Origin: Acidovorax sp. sif1233
Lineage (GTDB): Bacteria > Pseudomonadota > Gammaproteobacteria > Burkholderiales > Burkholderiaceae_C
Direction: 5' to 3'
NCBI RefSeq assembly: GCF_019218755.1
Contig: NZ_JAHUWZ010000002.1
Span: 248,001-312,000, forward strand
Length of the DNA stretch: 64,000 bases
A program made the translations under genes and the position numbers. Numbering within the stretch: position 1 is the stretch's first letter; each line of letters starts with the position of its first letter. The notes beneath the pieces were generated by a model, which worked only from the letters and a program-made list of their open reading frames with translations, was not told the DNA's origin and searched no databases. This document shows, piece after piece, positions 1-7,186 of the stretch.

Positions 1-122
1 GCAGGGCATTGAGCGGAAGATGCATAAGTTTTTCTGGGGGCTGGCGGCAATTATTGTCGATGGTGCTGGGGGCTGTATCACCGTATCGTTCGGTCCTTGC
101 TTCAACTCACCCTCCATCTCTT

Positions 123-1037
123 ATGCAAAGACGACAGTTTTCCTTGGGTTTGATGGCTGCCACCGCCCTGCCTATCTGGGGCTGCGCCGCCGCCGGCACC
201 GCGGCGGACCGCGGCACCACGGCCCGCCAGTGGAATGACACGCTGGCCGGCATCGAACGCGCCGCCCAGGGCCGCCTGGGCGTGGCCATGCTGGACACCG
301 GCTCGGGCCTGGCGCTGGGCTGGCGCCAGGACGAGCGTTTTGCCATGGCCAGCACCTTCAAGGCGGTGCTGGCGGGCTGGATGCTGGCGCTGGTGGACCA
401 GGGCAAGGAGCGGCTGGACCATCGCCTGCACTACGGCCGCGAGGCCGTCATCGCGCATTCGCCCGCGAGCGGCCCGCGCGCGGGCGACGGCGGGGGCCTC
501 ACGGTGGGCGAACTCTGCGCCGCCACCGTGAGCCTGAGCGACAACACCGCCGCCAACGTGCTGCTGGCGCGCCATGGCGGGCCGGCCGGGTTCACCGCCT
601 TCGTGCGCTCGCTGGGCGACACCACCACGCGCCTGGACCGCACCGAGCCCACGCTGAACGAAGCCAAGGTGGGTGACCCGCGCGACACCACCACGCCGCT
701 GGCCATGCTGCAGACCCTGCAGAAACTGGTGCTGGGCGATGTGCTCACACCGGCGTCGCGCGCCTGGCTGCAGCGCTGGCTGGTGGAGACGAGCACCGGC
801 GACCAGCGCCTGCGCGCCGGCGTGCCGGGCTGGAAGGTGGGCGACAAGACGGGCACGGCCGGCGACAGCGGCACGGCCAACGACATCGGCGTGTTGTGGC
901 CCCCGGGCGGCGGCGCGCCGGTACTGGTGACCTGCTACCTCACGCGGTCCGCCGCCGCGCCGCAGCAGCGCGACGCGGCCATTGCGCAGGTGGCGCGCGC
1001 CGTGGCGGCGGCGCGCGAAACACTCAGAGCCTCTTGA
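123..1037 (+). CDS. bla: Class A serine beta-lactamase, exported
   Basis: Hydrolyses beta-lactams in the periplasm. The 304-residue product has the class A set: S77-T-F-K80, S139-D-N, the omega-loop E175-P-T-L-N and K242-T-G. The start at 123 is chosen because it opens with a twin-arginine signal (RRQFSLG) followed by a hydrophobic stretch ending in a possible lipobox (IWGC, Cys21); the frame stays open another 38 codons upstream, but that extension would bury the signal. The stop lies 14 bases inside the convergent argA gene, so the two 3' ends overlap. No regulator (ampR type), integron or insertion sequence is beside it, which argues for a resident chromosomal enzyme. Substrate range cannot be told from sequence. 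Confidence 0.92.
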   Translation: MQRRQFSLGLMAATALPIWGCAAAGTAADRGTTARQWNDTLAGIERAAQGRLGVAMLDTGSGLALGWRQDERFAMASTFKAVLAGWMLALVDQGKERLDHRLHYGREAVIAHSPASGPRAGDGGGLTVGELCAATVSLSDNTAANVLLARHGGPAGFTAFVRSLGDTTTRLDRTEPTLNEAKVGDPRDTTTPLAMLQTLQKLVLGDVLTPASRAWLQRWLVETSTGDQRLRAGVPGWKVGDKTGTAGDSGTANDIGVLWPPGGGAPVLVTCYLTRSAAAPQQRDAAIAQVARAVAAARETLRAS

Positions 1038-2370
1038 CCAGCACCTGGCTGCGGCGGTCCCAGTTGTACTTGCGCTTGCGCGCGTCGGGCAGCCAGTCCG
1101 GGTCCACGGGCTGGAAGCCGCGCTTGATGAACCAGTGCATGGTGCGGGTGGTCAGCACGAAGATGCTGTCCAGCCCCTGCAGGCGCGCGCGCTGCTCGAT
1201 GCGCTTGAGCAGCTTCTCGCCGTCGCCCGTGCCCTGGCTTTGCGGGGACACGGTCACCGCGGCCATCTCGGCCGTCTTGGCCTCGGGGTAGGGGTAGAGC
1301 GCCGCGCAGCCGAAGATCACGCCGTCGTGCTCGATGATGGTGTAGCTGGCGATGTCGCGCTCGATCTCGGTGCGGTCGCGCTTGACGAGGGTACCGTCCT
1401 TCTCGAACGGCTCGATCAGCTGCAGGATGCCGCCCACGTCGTCGATGGTGGCTTCGCGCAGCTCTTCGAGCTTCTCGTCGATCACCATGGTGCCGATGCC
1501 GTCGTGCACGTACACCTCCAGCAGCAGCGAGCCATCCACCGCGAATGGCAGGATGTGGCTGCGCTCCACCCCGGCCTTGCAGGCCTTCACGCAGTGCTGC
1601 AGATAGAAGCCCGTGTCGGTGGGCGTCTGCGCGGTGGGCAGCGTGGCCAGCAGGGCCTGCGCGGCGGCCAGGGGCAGCTCGGTGTCGATGGGGTTGTCCT
1701 CGCTCTCGGGTTCGCCGGGCAGCATGCGGATGCCCGGCACCTCGGTCAGGAAGATCAGCTTGTCGGCGCGCAGCTCGATGGCCACGCTGGTGGCCACTTC
1801 TTCCATGCTCAGGTTGAAGGCCTCGCCCGTGGGCGAGAAGCCGAACGGCGAGAGCAGCACCAGCGCGCCCATGTCCAGCGTGCGCTGGATGCCGGCCACG
1901 TCCACCTTGCGCACCAGGCCCGAGTGCTGGAAGTCCACGCCGTCCACGATGCCCACGGGCCGCGCCGTGAGGAAGTTGCCCGAGATCACCCGCACCGTGG
2001 CGCCCGCCATGGGCGTGTTGGGCAGGCCCTGGCTGAACGCGGCCTCGATCTCGTAGCGCAGCTGGCCCGCGGCTTCCTGCGCGCAGTCGAGCGCCACCGA
2101 ATCCGTGATGCGGATGCCGTGCGAGTATTTCGCCGCATGGCCCTTGGCCGCGAGCTGCTCGTTCACCTGCGGGCGAAACCCGTGCACCAGCACGATGCGC
2201 ACGCCCATGGCCTGGATCAGCGCCAGATCCTGCGCGATGTTGTGCAGCTTGCCCGCCGCGATGCCTTCGCCCGTGAGCCCGATCACGAAGGTCTGGTTGC
2301 GGAACTTGTGGATGTAGGGCGCCACCGAGCGGAACCAGGGGACGAAGGTGAAGTTGAAAACGGCGGACAT
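1024..2370 (-). CDS. argA: Amino-acid N-acetyltransferase (N-acetylglutamate synthase)
   Basis: Makes N-acetylglutamate from glutamate and acetyl-CoA, the first step of arginine synthesis, in the cytoplasm. The 448-residue protein has the classical ArgA architecture: an amino-acid-kinase-like domain over roughly residues 20-280 (VLVHGFRPQVNEQL, near the N-terminus) and a C-terminal GNAT acetyltransferase domain from about 300 on (the acetyl-CoA loop is near QSQGTGDGEKLLKRIE). The length matches the family. The ATG at 2370 gives an N-terminus (MSAVFNFTFVPWFRSVAPYI) like that of other ArgA proteins. It stands alone on the minus strand, 85 bases downstream of the M41 protease gene, and could be read through from it. 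Confidence 0.95.
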   Translation of the reverse strand: MSAVFNFTFVPWFRSVAPYIHKFRNQTFVIGLTGEGIAAGKLHNIAQDLALIQAMGVRIVLVHGFRPQVNEQLAAKGHAAKYSHGIRITDSVALDCAQEAAGQLRYEIEAAFSQGLPNTPMAGATVRVISGNFLTARPVGIVDGVDFQHSGLVRKVDVAGIQRTLDMGALVLLSPFGFSPTGEAFNLSMEEVATSVAIELRADKLIFLTEVPGIRMLPGEPESEDNPIDTELPLAAAQALLATLPTAQTPTDTGFYLQHCVKACKAGVERSHILPFAVDGSLLLEVYVHDGIGTMVIDEKLEELREATIDDVGGILQLIEPFEKDGTLVKRDRTEIERDIASYTIIEHDGVIFGCAALYPYPEAKTAEMAAVTVSPQSQGTGDGEKLLKRIEQRARLQGLDSIFVLTTRTMHWFIKRGFQPVDPDWLPDARKRKYNWDRRSQVLVKRL

Positions 2371-2455
2371 GGGCGGTGGAGGGCGGTGGGGTGGCCTTGG
2401 AGCGAGGGGAAAACCGGCAACGGCGGGCGGCCGCGTGCGGCCGCCAAGTCGCGCA

Positions 2456-4486
2456 TCATAAGCATGCAGGGCTTTCGCTGTCCGGGGCAGGTGCGGGTTG
2501 GCTCCCGGTTTGTTGCCGAAACGCGGCCAGCCGGGCCGCGAAGGGCTCCAGGATCAGGGCTTCGTCGGGCCCTGTGTGGGCTGCCACCGCAATGGCGACG
2601 CCACTTCGGGCCATCAGCGTCTGCATCTCGGGCTGGGCGATCATGCCGTGGTCCAGCAGGGCCTCCACCAGGCGGGTGAGGGCCTCCCGGTGCTGGCGCA
2701 GCAGGGCGCTGGCGCGCTGGTACTGGGACTGCAGCAGTTGCTCGATGGCCGCATTGCTGGGTTCCACGTCGGTGTTGAGGTGGTTGTCCAGCTCCACCGT
2801 CACGTCGGTGCGGGACAGGCGCGTGCCAAAGCCGTGGTGGCGGATGAACCGCGCCGCTTCGGCCGTGACCTGCTTGTAGTCCTGCTCGGCGCCGGTCGTG
2901 CAGGCCATTTCGCCAAACACCAGCTCCTCGGCCACCCGGCCCGCCAGGCCCACGCACATCATGTCGAGCGCGTTCTGCCGCGTGGTGACCTTCAGGCCCG
3001 CGAAGCTGTTGTAGCCGCCCTCGAACGAGGCGATGTTGATCTTCACCTCCTGCGGGGCCTGGCCGAACAGCAGGCAGTACACCAGTCCGTGGCCGGCTTC
3101 GTGCACCGCCAGCAGGGCGCGGAAGTCGGCATTGGCGCGCTGCTTGAGGCGGTTGAGCTCCAGCGCCACCGCAAACTGCGCCTGCCGCGCCTCGCCCTGG
3201 CCGCCGAGGCCGCGCACCACCAGGTGGCGCTTGTCGGCCGCCAGCGTGATGGCGACGTCCTGTGCCAGGGGCAGCTGCTGCTCCAGCGCCCACAGCGCGG
3301 CGTTGACCAGGTTGGCGCTCAGGATCGCGTGCACCGACGAGAACAGCGGCCGCGTGCCCTGCGCCGGAAACACCGCGTTGGCATACAGCTCGTCCAGCAC
3401 GTCCTGCCCGATGGCAAAGCGCACGCCGCACTGTGCGGCGATGTCGTCGCAGTACCGCGCGCACAGGTTGCGGATGAGCTGCTCGTAGGTGGCCTTGTTG
3501 AACGAGGGGTAGATCACGTGCTCGTTGCCCAGCCGGGCGATCTGCTCGGGCTTGAAGCGTTCGCTCAGGGCCTTCTTCACGTCGATGAGCGAGAGCTTGC
3601 GCGTGAGGCGGTGGAAGATGTCGGCGTCGGTGTCGCAGTCTTCCACGCGCTGCGCGGTCTCGTGGTACATCTCGTCGAGGTTGCCGCAGACGAACACCAG
3701 CAGCTTGCTGTAGTCGGTCTCCCAGGACGACAGCGACTGCTGGAACCGCGTGAACAGCGCCTGCACCTGCGCGGGCGGCCACTGCATGATCTCGGCCAGG
3801 GGCTCCGAGAGCTTGAGCATGCGCTTGAGCTCCTGGGCATCCCAGGCGTCGAGCTGGAAGCGGTAGGGCTTCTTGCCGGCGCGCTCGTCCTCGTTGTCGT
3901 CGGCGCGTTCGGCTTCGTAATGCGCGTCGGCCAGCTTGCGTTCGATGTTGGTGAGGGCGCTCAGCGCGGGCGGCAGGCGCCCGTCGGACAGCAGCGTCCA
4001 CACGTCCTGGTAGCGCTCCACCTTCACGTCGGCGCCTTTGGTGTCCACCGTGCGAAAGCGCTGGAACTCGTCCAGCACCAGCATGCCCGGCGCGCCCTCG
4101 TGGATGCCGGAGTCCGCGAGCATGCCCGAGATGGACGAGCTGCGGTAGCTCGCGCCGTGGCTGAAGCCGTCCATCTGCACCTCCACGAAGCGGTCGTAGA
4201 AGCCCAGCAGCTGCGCCAGGCGCCGCGTGAGCTGCGTCTTGCCCGTGCCGGTCAGGCCCCACAGGCACACGATCACGGGCCGGGTGATGAGCTGGGGCAG
4301 CACGTACCAGGCGCGGATGGCGTCGACCACGCGGTCGATCACGTCGTCGATGCCAAACAGCTCGGCCTTGAGCTGCGCTGCGGCCAGCGCCAGCGCCTGC
4401 TGGCGCTGGGCCAGCAGCTCCCGCTGCGCGATGGGCGAAGCGGGCCGCTTGTGCGGCGTGTCTTCGGAAAGGGTGGAAAGGTCCAT
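2456..4486 (-). CDS. Soluble AAA+ ATPase fused to an M41 (FtsH-type) zinc protease
   Basis: A 676-residue protein with an N-terminal AAA+ module and a C-terminal M41 metalloprotease module. Walker A is GLTGTGKT (residues 77-84) and Walker B LVLDEF (136-141). The protease has HEAGH (about 461-465) and the downstream acidic ligand in GAEQDYKQVT, matching the zinc site of FtsH. Unlike FtsH there is no N-terminal transmembrane hairpin, and the ATPase core resembles ClpX/ClpA-type AAA_2 rather than the FtsH AAA domain. It is therefore probably a cytosolic ATP-dependent protease of unknown substrate. The ATG at 4486 is used; a TTG three codons upstream (4495) is an alternative, and neither has a good ribosome site. 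It lies 22 bases behind the small basic gene, probably in one transcript with it. Confidence 0.8.
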   Translation of the reverse strand: MDLSTLSEDTPHKRPASPIAQRELLAQRQQALALAAAQLKAELFGIDDVIDRVVDAIRAWYVLPQLITRPVIVCLWGLTGTGKTQLTRRLAQLLGFYDRFVEVQMDGFSHGASYRSSSISGMLADSGIHEGAPGMLVLDEFQRFRTVDTKGADVKVERYQDVWTLLSDGRLPPALSALTNIERKLADAHYEAERADDNEDERAGKKPYRFQLDAWDAQELKRMLKLSEPLAEIMQWPPAQVQALFTRFQQSLSSWETDYSKLLVFVCGNLDEMYHETAQRVEDCDTDADIFHRLTRKLSLIDVKKALSERFKPEQIARLGNEHVIYPSFNKATYEQLIRNLCARYCDDIAAQCGVRFAIGQDVLDELYANAVFPAQGTRPLFSSVHAILSANLVNAALWALEQQLPLAQDVAITLAADKRHLVVRGLGGQGEARQAQFAVALELNRLKQRANADFRALLAVHEAGHGLVYCLLFGQAPQEVKINIASFEGGYNSFAGLKVTTRQNALDMMCVGLAGRVAEELVFGEMACTTGAEQDYKQVTAEAARFIRHHGFGTRLSRTDVTVELDNHLNTDVEPSNAAIEQLLQSQYQRASALLRQHREALTRLVEALLDHGMIAQPEMQTLMARSGVAIAVAAHTGPDEALILEPFAARLAAFRQQTGSQPAPAPDSESPACL

Positions 4487-4508
4487 GGTTTTCAATCGTT
4501 GTGTCGCA

Positions 4509-4760
4509 TCAGTCGCTTTCGGTGAAGCGGGATGTCTGGATCGCCTTGCGCAGGGCGACGTTGTCCGCGCGGCGCTGGGCCCCGCGGGCTCGGATGTGCT
4601 TGCCTGCCGCGCTCGACAGGCTGCGCCGGGCCAGTGCGGTGGCCACGGGATTTCGGGGCGGGCCCGAGGACTCGAGAACTACGACCAGGGGCTGCTTCAT
4701 GCGGCGCAGCTTCTTGATCTCACCCTGGGCATAGGCCCGGGACAATTTTTTGGCACTCAT
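4509..4760 (-). CDS. Small basic hypothetical protein (83 aa)
   Basis: I do not recognise this family. The product is 83 residues and strongly basic throughout (MSAKKLSR, IKKLRRMKQ, KHIRARGAQRR), with a short hydrophobic centre (PLVVVLES) and no signal or membrane segment, so a nucleic-acid or ribosome-associated role is possible but unproven. The ATG at 4760 has a GGAG five bases upstream. It is the first gene behind the leader/attenuator-like structure at 4776-4912 and is followed after 22 bases by the AAA+/M41 protease gene. The frame is open far upstream, but only this start has a ribosome site and sits after the terminator. Confidence 0.65.
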   Translation of the reverse strand: MSAKKLSRAYAQGEIKKLRRMKQPLVVVLESSGPPRNPVATALARRSLSSAAGKHIRARGAQRRADNVALRKAIQTSRFTESD

Positions 4761-4775
4761 GTGCACTCCACAAAC

Positions 4776-4801
4776 AAAAAACCCCGGCAATGGAGCCAGG
4801 G
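4776..4801 (-). terminator. Intrinsic terminator or attenuator just ahead of the small basic gene
   Basis: Read on the minus strand, a seven-pair stem with one mismatch (4795-4801 with 4782-4788, six-base loop) is followed at once by six T residues (4781-4776). It stops 15 bases before the ATG at 4760, leaving room only for that gene's ribosome site. It could end the serine hydrolase transcript from 5120, but its place between a short leader frame and the next gene fits attenuation better. Confidence 0.6.
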
Positions 4802-4833
4802 CTTGCGGAGCGCGTGGGGGCGCCGGGGGCCAA

Positions 4834-4865
4834 GGCTGGACAGTGCGTGCGCACACAGTCCAGCC
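4834..4865 (-). other. Strong stem-loop between leader peptide and terminator
   Basis: The arms GGCTGGAC (4834-4841) and GTCCAGCC (4858-4865) pair perfectly over eight bases and enclose an inner GTGCGCAC-like self-complementary core. In the minus-strand transcript it falls between the stop of the nine-residue leader frame and the terminator hairpin, the place an anti-terminator or pause hairpin would occupy. Confidence 0.5.
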
Positions 4866-4882
4866 GGGGCGGTGGACGGTGG

Positions 4883-4912
4883 TCAGGCGGGAGCGGACAA
4901 GGGAACAAACAT
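4883..4912 (-). CDS. Candidate leader peptide (MFVPLSAPA)
   Basis: A nine-codon frame, ATG at 4912 to TGA at 4883-4885, encodes MFVPLSAPA. It has a textbook ribosome site, GGAGG, eight bases before the ATG, better than those of the two genes behind it. Downstream come a strong stem-loop (4834-4865) and a terminator (4776-4801), then the small basic gene. The layout of translated short frame, hairpin and terminator is that of ribosome-mediated attenuation; the proline-containing peptide could cause slow translation. I know of no described leader with this sequence. Confidence 0.5.
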   Translation of the reverse strand: MFVPLSAPA

Positions 4913-5119
4913 AGCGGTGACCTCCAGTGTTTTCAGGGGCTGCCGTGGCGGCGGGCACATGCCTGAAAGAAAGAAGCGCGAATTGTGGCGAGGCCCCGGG
5001 GGCTTGGCAAGCGCAGGGGGCCGCGAACGGCTGCATTTGTCGTGTGAAAGGAACAGTACCGGGCGGCCCGTGCCCTGCGACTGTGTGCTGCGGTGGTTGC
5101 GGGGCGGGCGGGCCGGCGC

Positions 5120-6988
5120 TCAGCCCTGCCGGCGGTAGGCCCAGCCGGCGGCGTGCATCCATTCCTCCTTGTCGCGGGTTTCCACGACCAGCTCCACCAG
5201 ATCGCGGCCGTCGTTGAGCGGCACCTGCACCGCCATGCCGGCGCGGTCCGGCGACAGGGGCAGCAGGAACTGGCTGTCGTCCCAGAAGAGGTAGCCGGGA
5301 AGCTCGGGCAGCTCGCGCAGGGCGGCCGCCCCCACACCCAGGGCCAGCGGAATGGATTCGGACGCTTCGTTCGCGAGCAGCCAGGTGCTGTCCAGCCGCG
5401 ATATCCACTGCGCAGGGAGCGCGGCGGCGGCGCGCGGCATCTGCTGGCCCACGGGCATGGTGACCCAGTAGTGTCCCGCCGTGGCGGGCTCGCGCGAAAG
5501 CAGGTAGCGGCGGCCGTCGGCCATCTCCCAGCGGTAGTGGGTGCGGGGCTGGGCATCCGACCACCACCACCCGTCGCTGCGCGGGCGAAGCCCCGTGCAC
5601 AGCGGTGCCCAGTCCTTCGCCGGCGCGGACCAGATCCACAAGTCGATCTGCTGGCTGTCGGGCGAGAGGACTTTCAGGGGTTTCGAGGAACGGCCATAGA
5701 TGCCGAGCACCGCATCGACCGCGCTGGACGACGAGGTGGCCAGCGCGGGGGCGGCGGTGGACACCTTGGGCGGCAGCGCAGGGAGCTGGCCGGTTTCCTG
5801 CAGCGCGCGCAGCAGAATGCCTTCGGCGATGGGCCCGGGCTTGAAGCTGGAGGCGCTGCCCGTGAGCAGCAGGGCCAGGCCCGCCTGCGGCAGCACGTGG
5901 AAGTCGCTGGCGTAGAACATCGTGCTGCCGCTCTTTTGCCATGCGAGGACGCCCGCGGCGCCCAGGCCCTGATGCCGCGTGCTGTCCCACCCCAGGCCGG
6001 CGTGCCAGTCGGGCGTGAGGTGAAGGTGCGTGCCCTGGCCCTGGTCGCGGCCCATTTCCAGCACGGCGGCTTTCGAGACGATGCGCCGGCCGTCGTATTC
6101 ACCGCCCTGCAGGAGCATCGCGGCGAGCTTCATCATGTCGCCCGGCGTGGTGCACAGCCCGCCGGTGGCGTAGCCCATCACGAACTCCTGGCCCTGGCGC
6201 ACCTTGTGGATGTACCCATGGGCGAAGCTGCCTTCGGGCAGGGGCAGCAGCGTGTAGCCCGAGCGGGCCATCGCCAGCGGGTTGAAGAGGACCGATTGCA
6301 CGAATGCCGGGTAGCTTTGCCCTGTGACCGCGAGCACGATGCGCTCGACCAGCGTGAAGCCGTCGTTGCAGTAGGTCGCCAGCGCCCCGGGCGCATGTTT
6401 GAGGTGGACGCTGGCCAGCGCCGCCTCCAGCCCCGCCGCATAGCCTGACAGCGGCGCAAAGGAAAACATGTTGTGCGCGTGGGTGCCCGGCAGCCCGGAG
6501 GCATGGCTCAGCAGGTGGCGGACGGTGATGTCGCGGTAGTCTTCCGACAGCATCGTGAACCGGGGCAGATAGCGCACCACGGGGGCGTCGAGCTGCACGA
6601 GTTGGCGGTCCACCAGCACCATGACGGCCAGCGCCGCGAGCACCTTGCTGACGGAGCCGACATTGAAGCGCGTGTCGGGCGTTGCCGGGGTGGCGGACGT
6701 GTCGTCCAGCACCCCGAACGCCTCTTGCCAGACGAGGCGGTCGCCGTGCAGCAGCGCGACGGAGGCGGCCCGCGCATCGCTGCGCAGCATGGCCTGGCGT
6801 ATTTCGTTGCGGCCCCAGGCCATGGTGGCCGACATCGCGGGGCCGGGGTTGCCGGTGCCCCCGCAGGCCGGCAGCAGGGGGGCCAGGGCTGCGGTGCCGG
6901 CCCATGCGAGCCAGTCGCGGCGCGAGGGTGGCGGTGGGGTGGCGCTGTCGCGGTCGGAAAAATTCGGGGCAGATGTCTGCGGGAGCAT
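5120..6988 (-). CDS. Serine hydrolase, beta-lactamase class C / PBP4*-like, exported lipoprotein
   Basis: A 622-residue protein of the AmpC/EstB/peptidase S12 superfamily. S112-V-S-K115 is the nucleophile motif and TYCND (near residue 210) supplies the Tyr-x-Asn. The N-terminus carries a twin-arginine followed by a hydrophobic segment and a lipobox (LLPAC, Cys42), so export as a lipoprotein is likely. About 230 residues follow the catalytic domain, with a Trp-rich beta-type segment (DGWWWSDAQ) usual in S12 family members with an extra domain. The ATG at 6988 is chosen because it sits just ahead of the signal. It may be an esterase, peptidase or penicillin-binding protein; the true substrate cannot be read from the sequence. 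Confidence 0.8.
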   Translation of the reverse strand: MLPQTSAPNFSDRDSATPPPPSRRDWLAWAGTAALAPLLPACGGTGNPGPAMSATMAWGRNEIRQAMLRSDARAASVALLHGDRLVWQEAFGVLDDTSATPATPDTRFNVGSVSKVLAALAVMVLVDRQLVQLDAPVVRYLPRFTMLSEDYRDITVRHLLSHASGLPGTHAHNMFSFAPLSGYAAGLEAALASVHLKHAPGALATYCNDGFTLVERIVLAVTGQSYPAFVQSVLFNPLAMARSGYTLLPLPEGSFAHGYIHKVRQGQEFVMGYATGGLCTTPGDMMKLAAMLLQGGEYDGRRIVSKAAVLEMGRDQGQGTHLHLTPDWHAGLGWDSTRHQGLGAAGVLAWQKSGSTMFYASDFHVLPQAGLALLLTGSASSFKPGPIAEGILLRALQETGQLPALPPKVSTAAPALATSSSSAVDAVLGIYGRSSKPLKVLSPDSQQIDLWIWSAPAKDWAPLCTGLRPRSDGWWWSDAQPRTHYRWEMADGRRYLLSREPATAGHYWVTMPVGQQMPRAAAALPAQWISRLDSTWLLANEASESIPLALGVGAAALRELPELPGYLFWDDSQFLLPLSPDRAGMAVQVPLNDGRDLVELVVETRDKEEWMHAAGWAYRRQG

Positions 6989-7186
6989 GCGGTCATTCCG
7001 GAGGGCACCCGCCACGCAGACATCTTCGGGGCGGAACCGGGGTATTACATACTGAAATCCCCGGCACCAAAAAGTGGCGTTTGACAAAAGACCGCGCAAG
7101 GGAGGAAGCGCGGGGTGCTCCGTTTGGCCGCGCGCATGGCCTGTGTTGCACGGGGCCAACGCCCGCCTCGGATAATGCGTGGCTTC

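Noticed and set aside
9-122. Upstream start of the beta-lactamase frame
   Set aside because: The 38 extra codons precede a complete export signal and have no good ribosome site.
982-2679. 565-codon open frame on the plus strand across argA
   Set aside because: It is antisense to argA over its whole length, His/Gln/Leu-biased as expected from the complement of GC-rich genes, and matches no family.
2498-4525. 675-codon open frame on the plus strand across the AAA+/M41 gene
   Set aside because: Antisense shadow; the minus strand carries recognisable Walker and HEAGH motifs.
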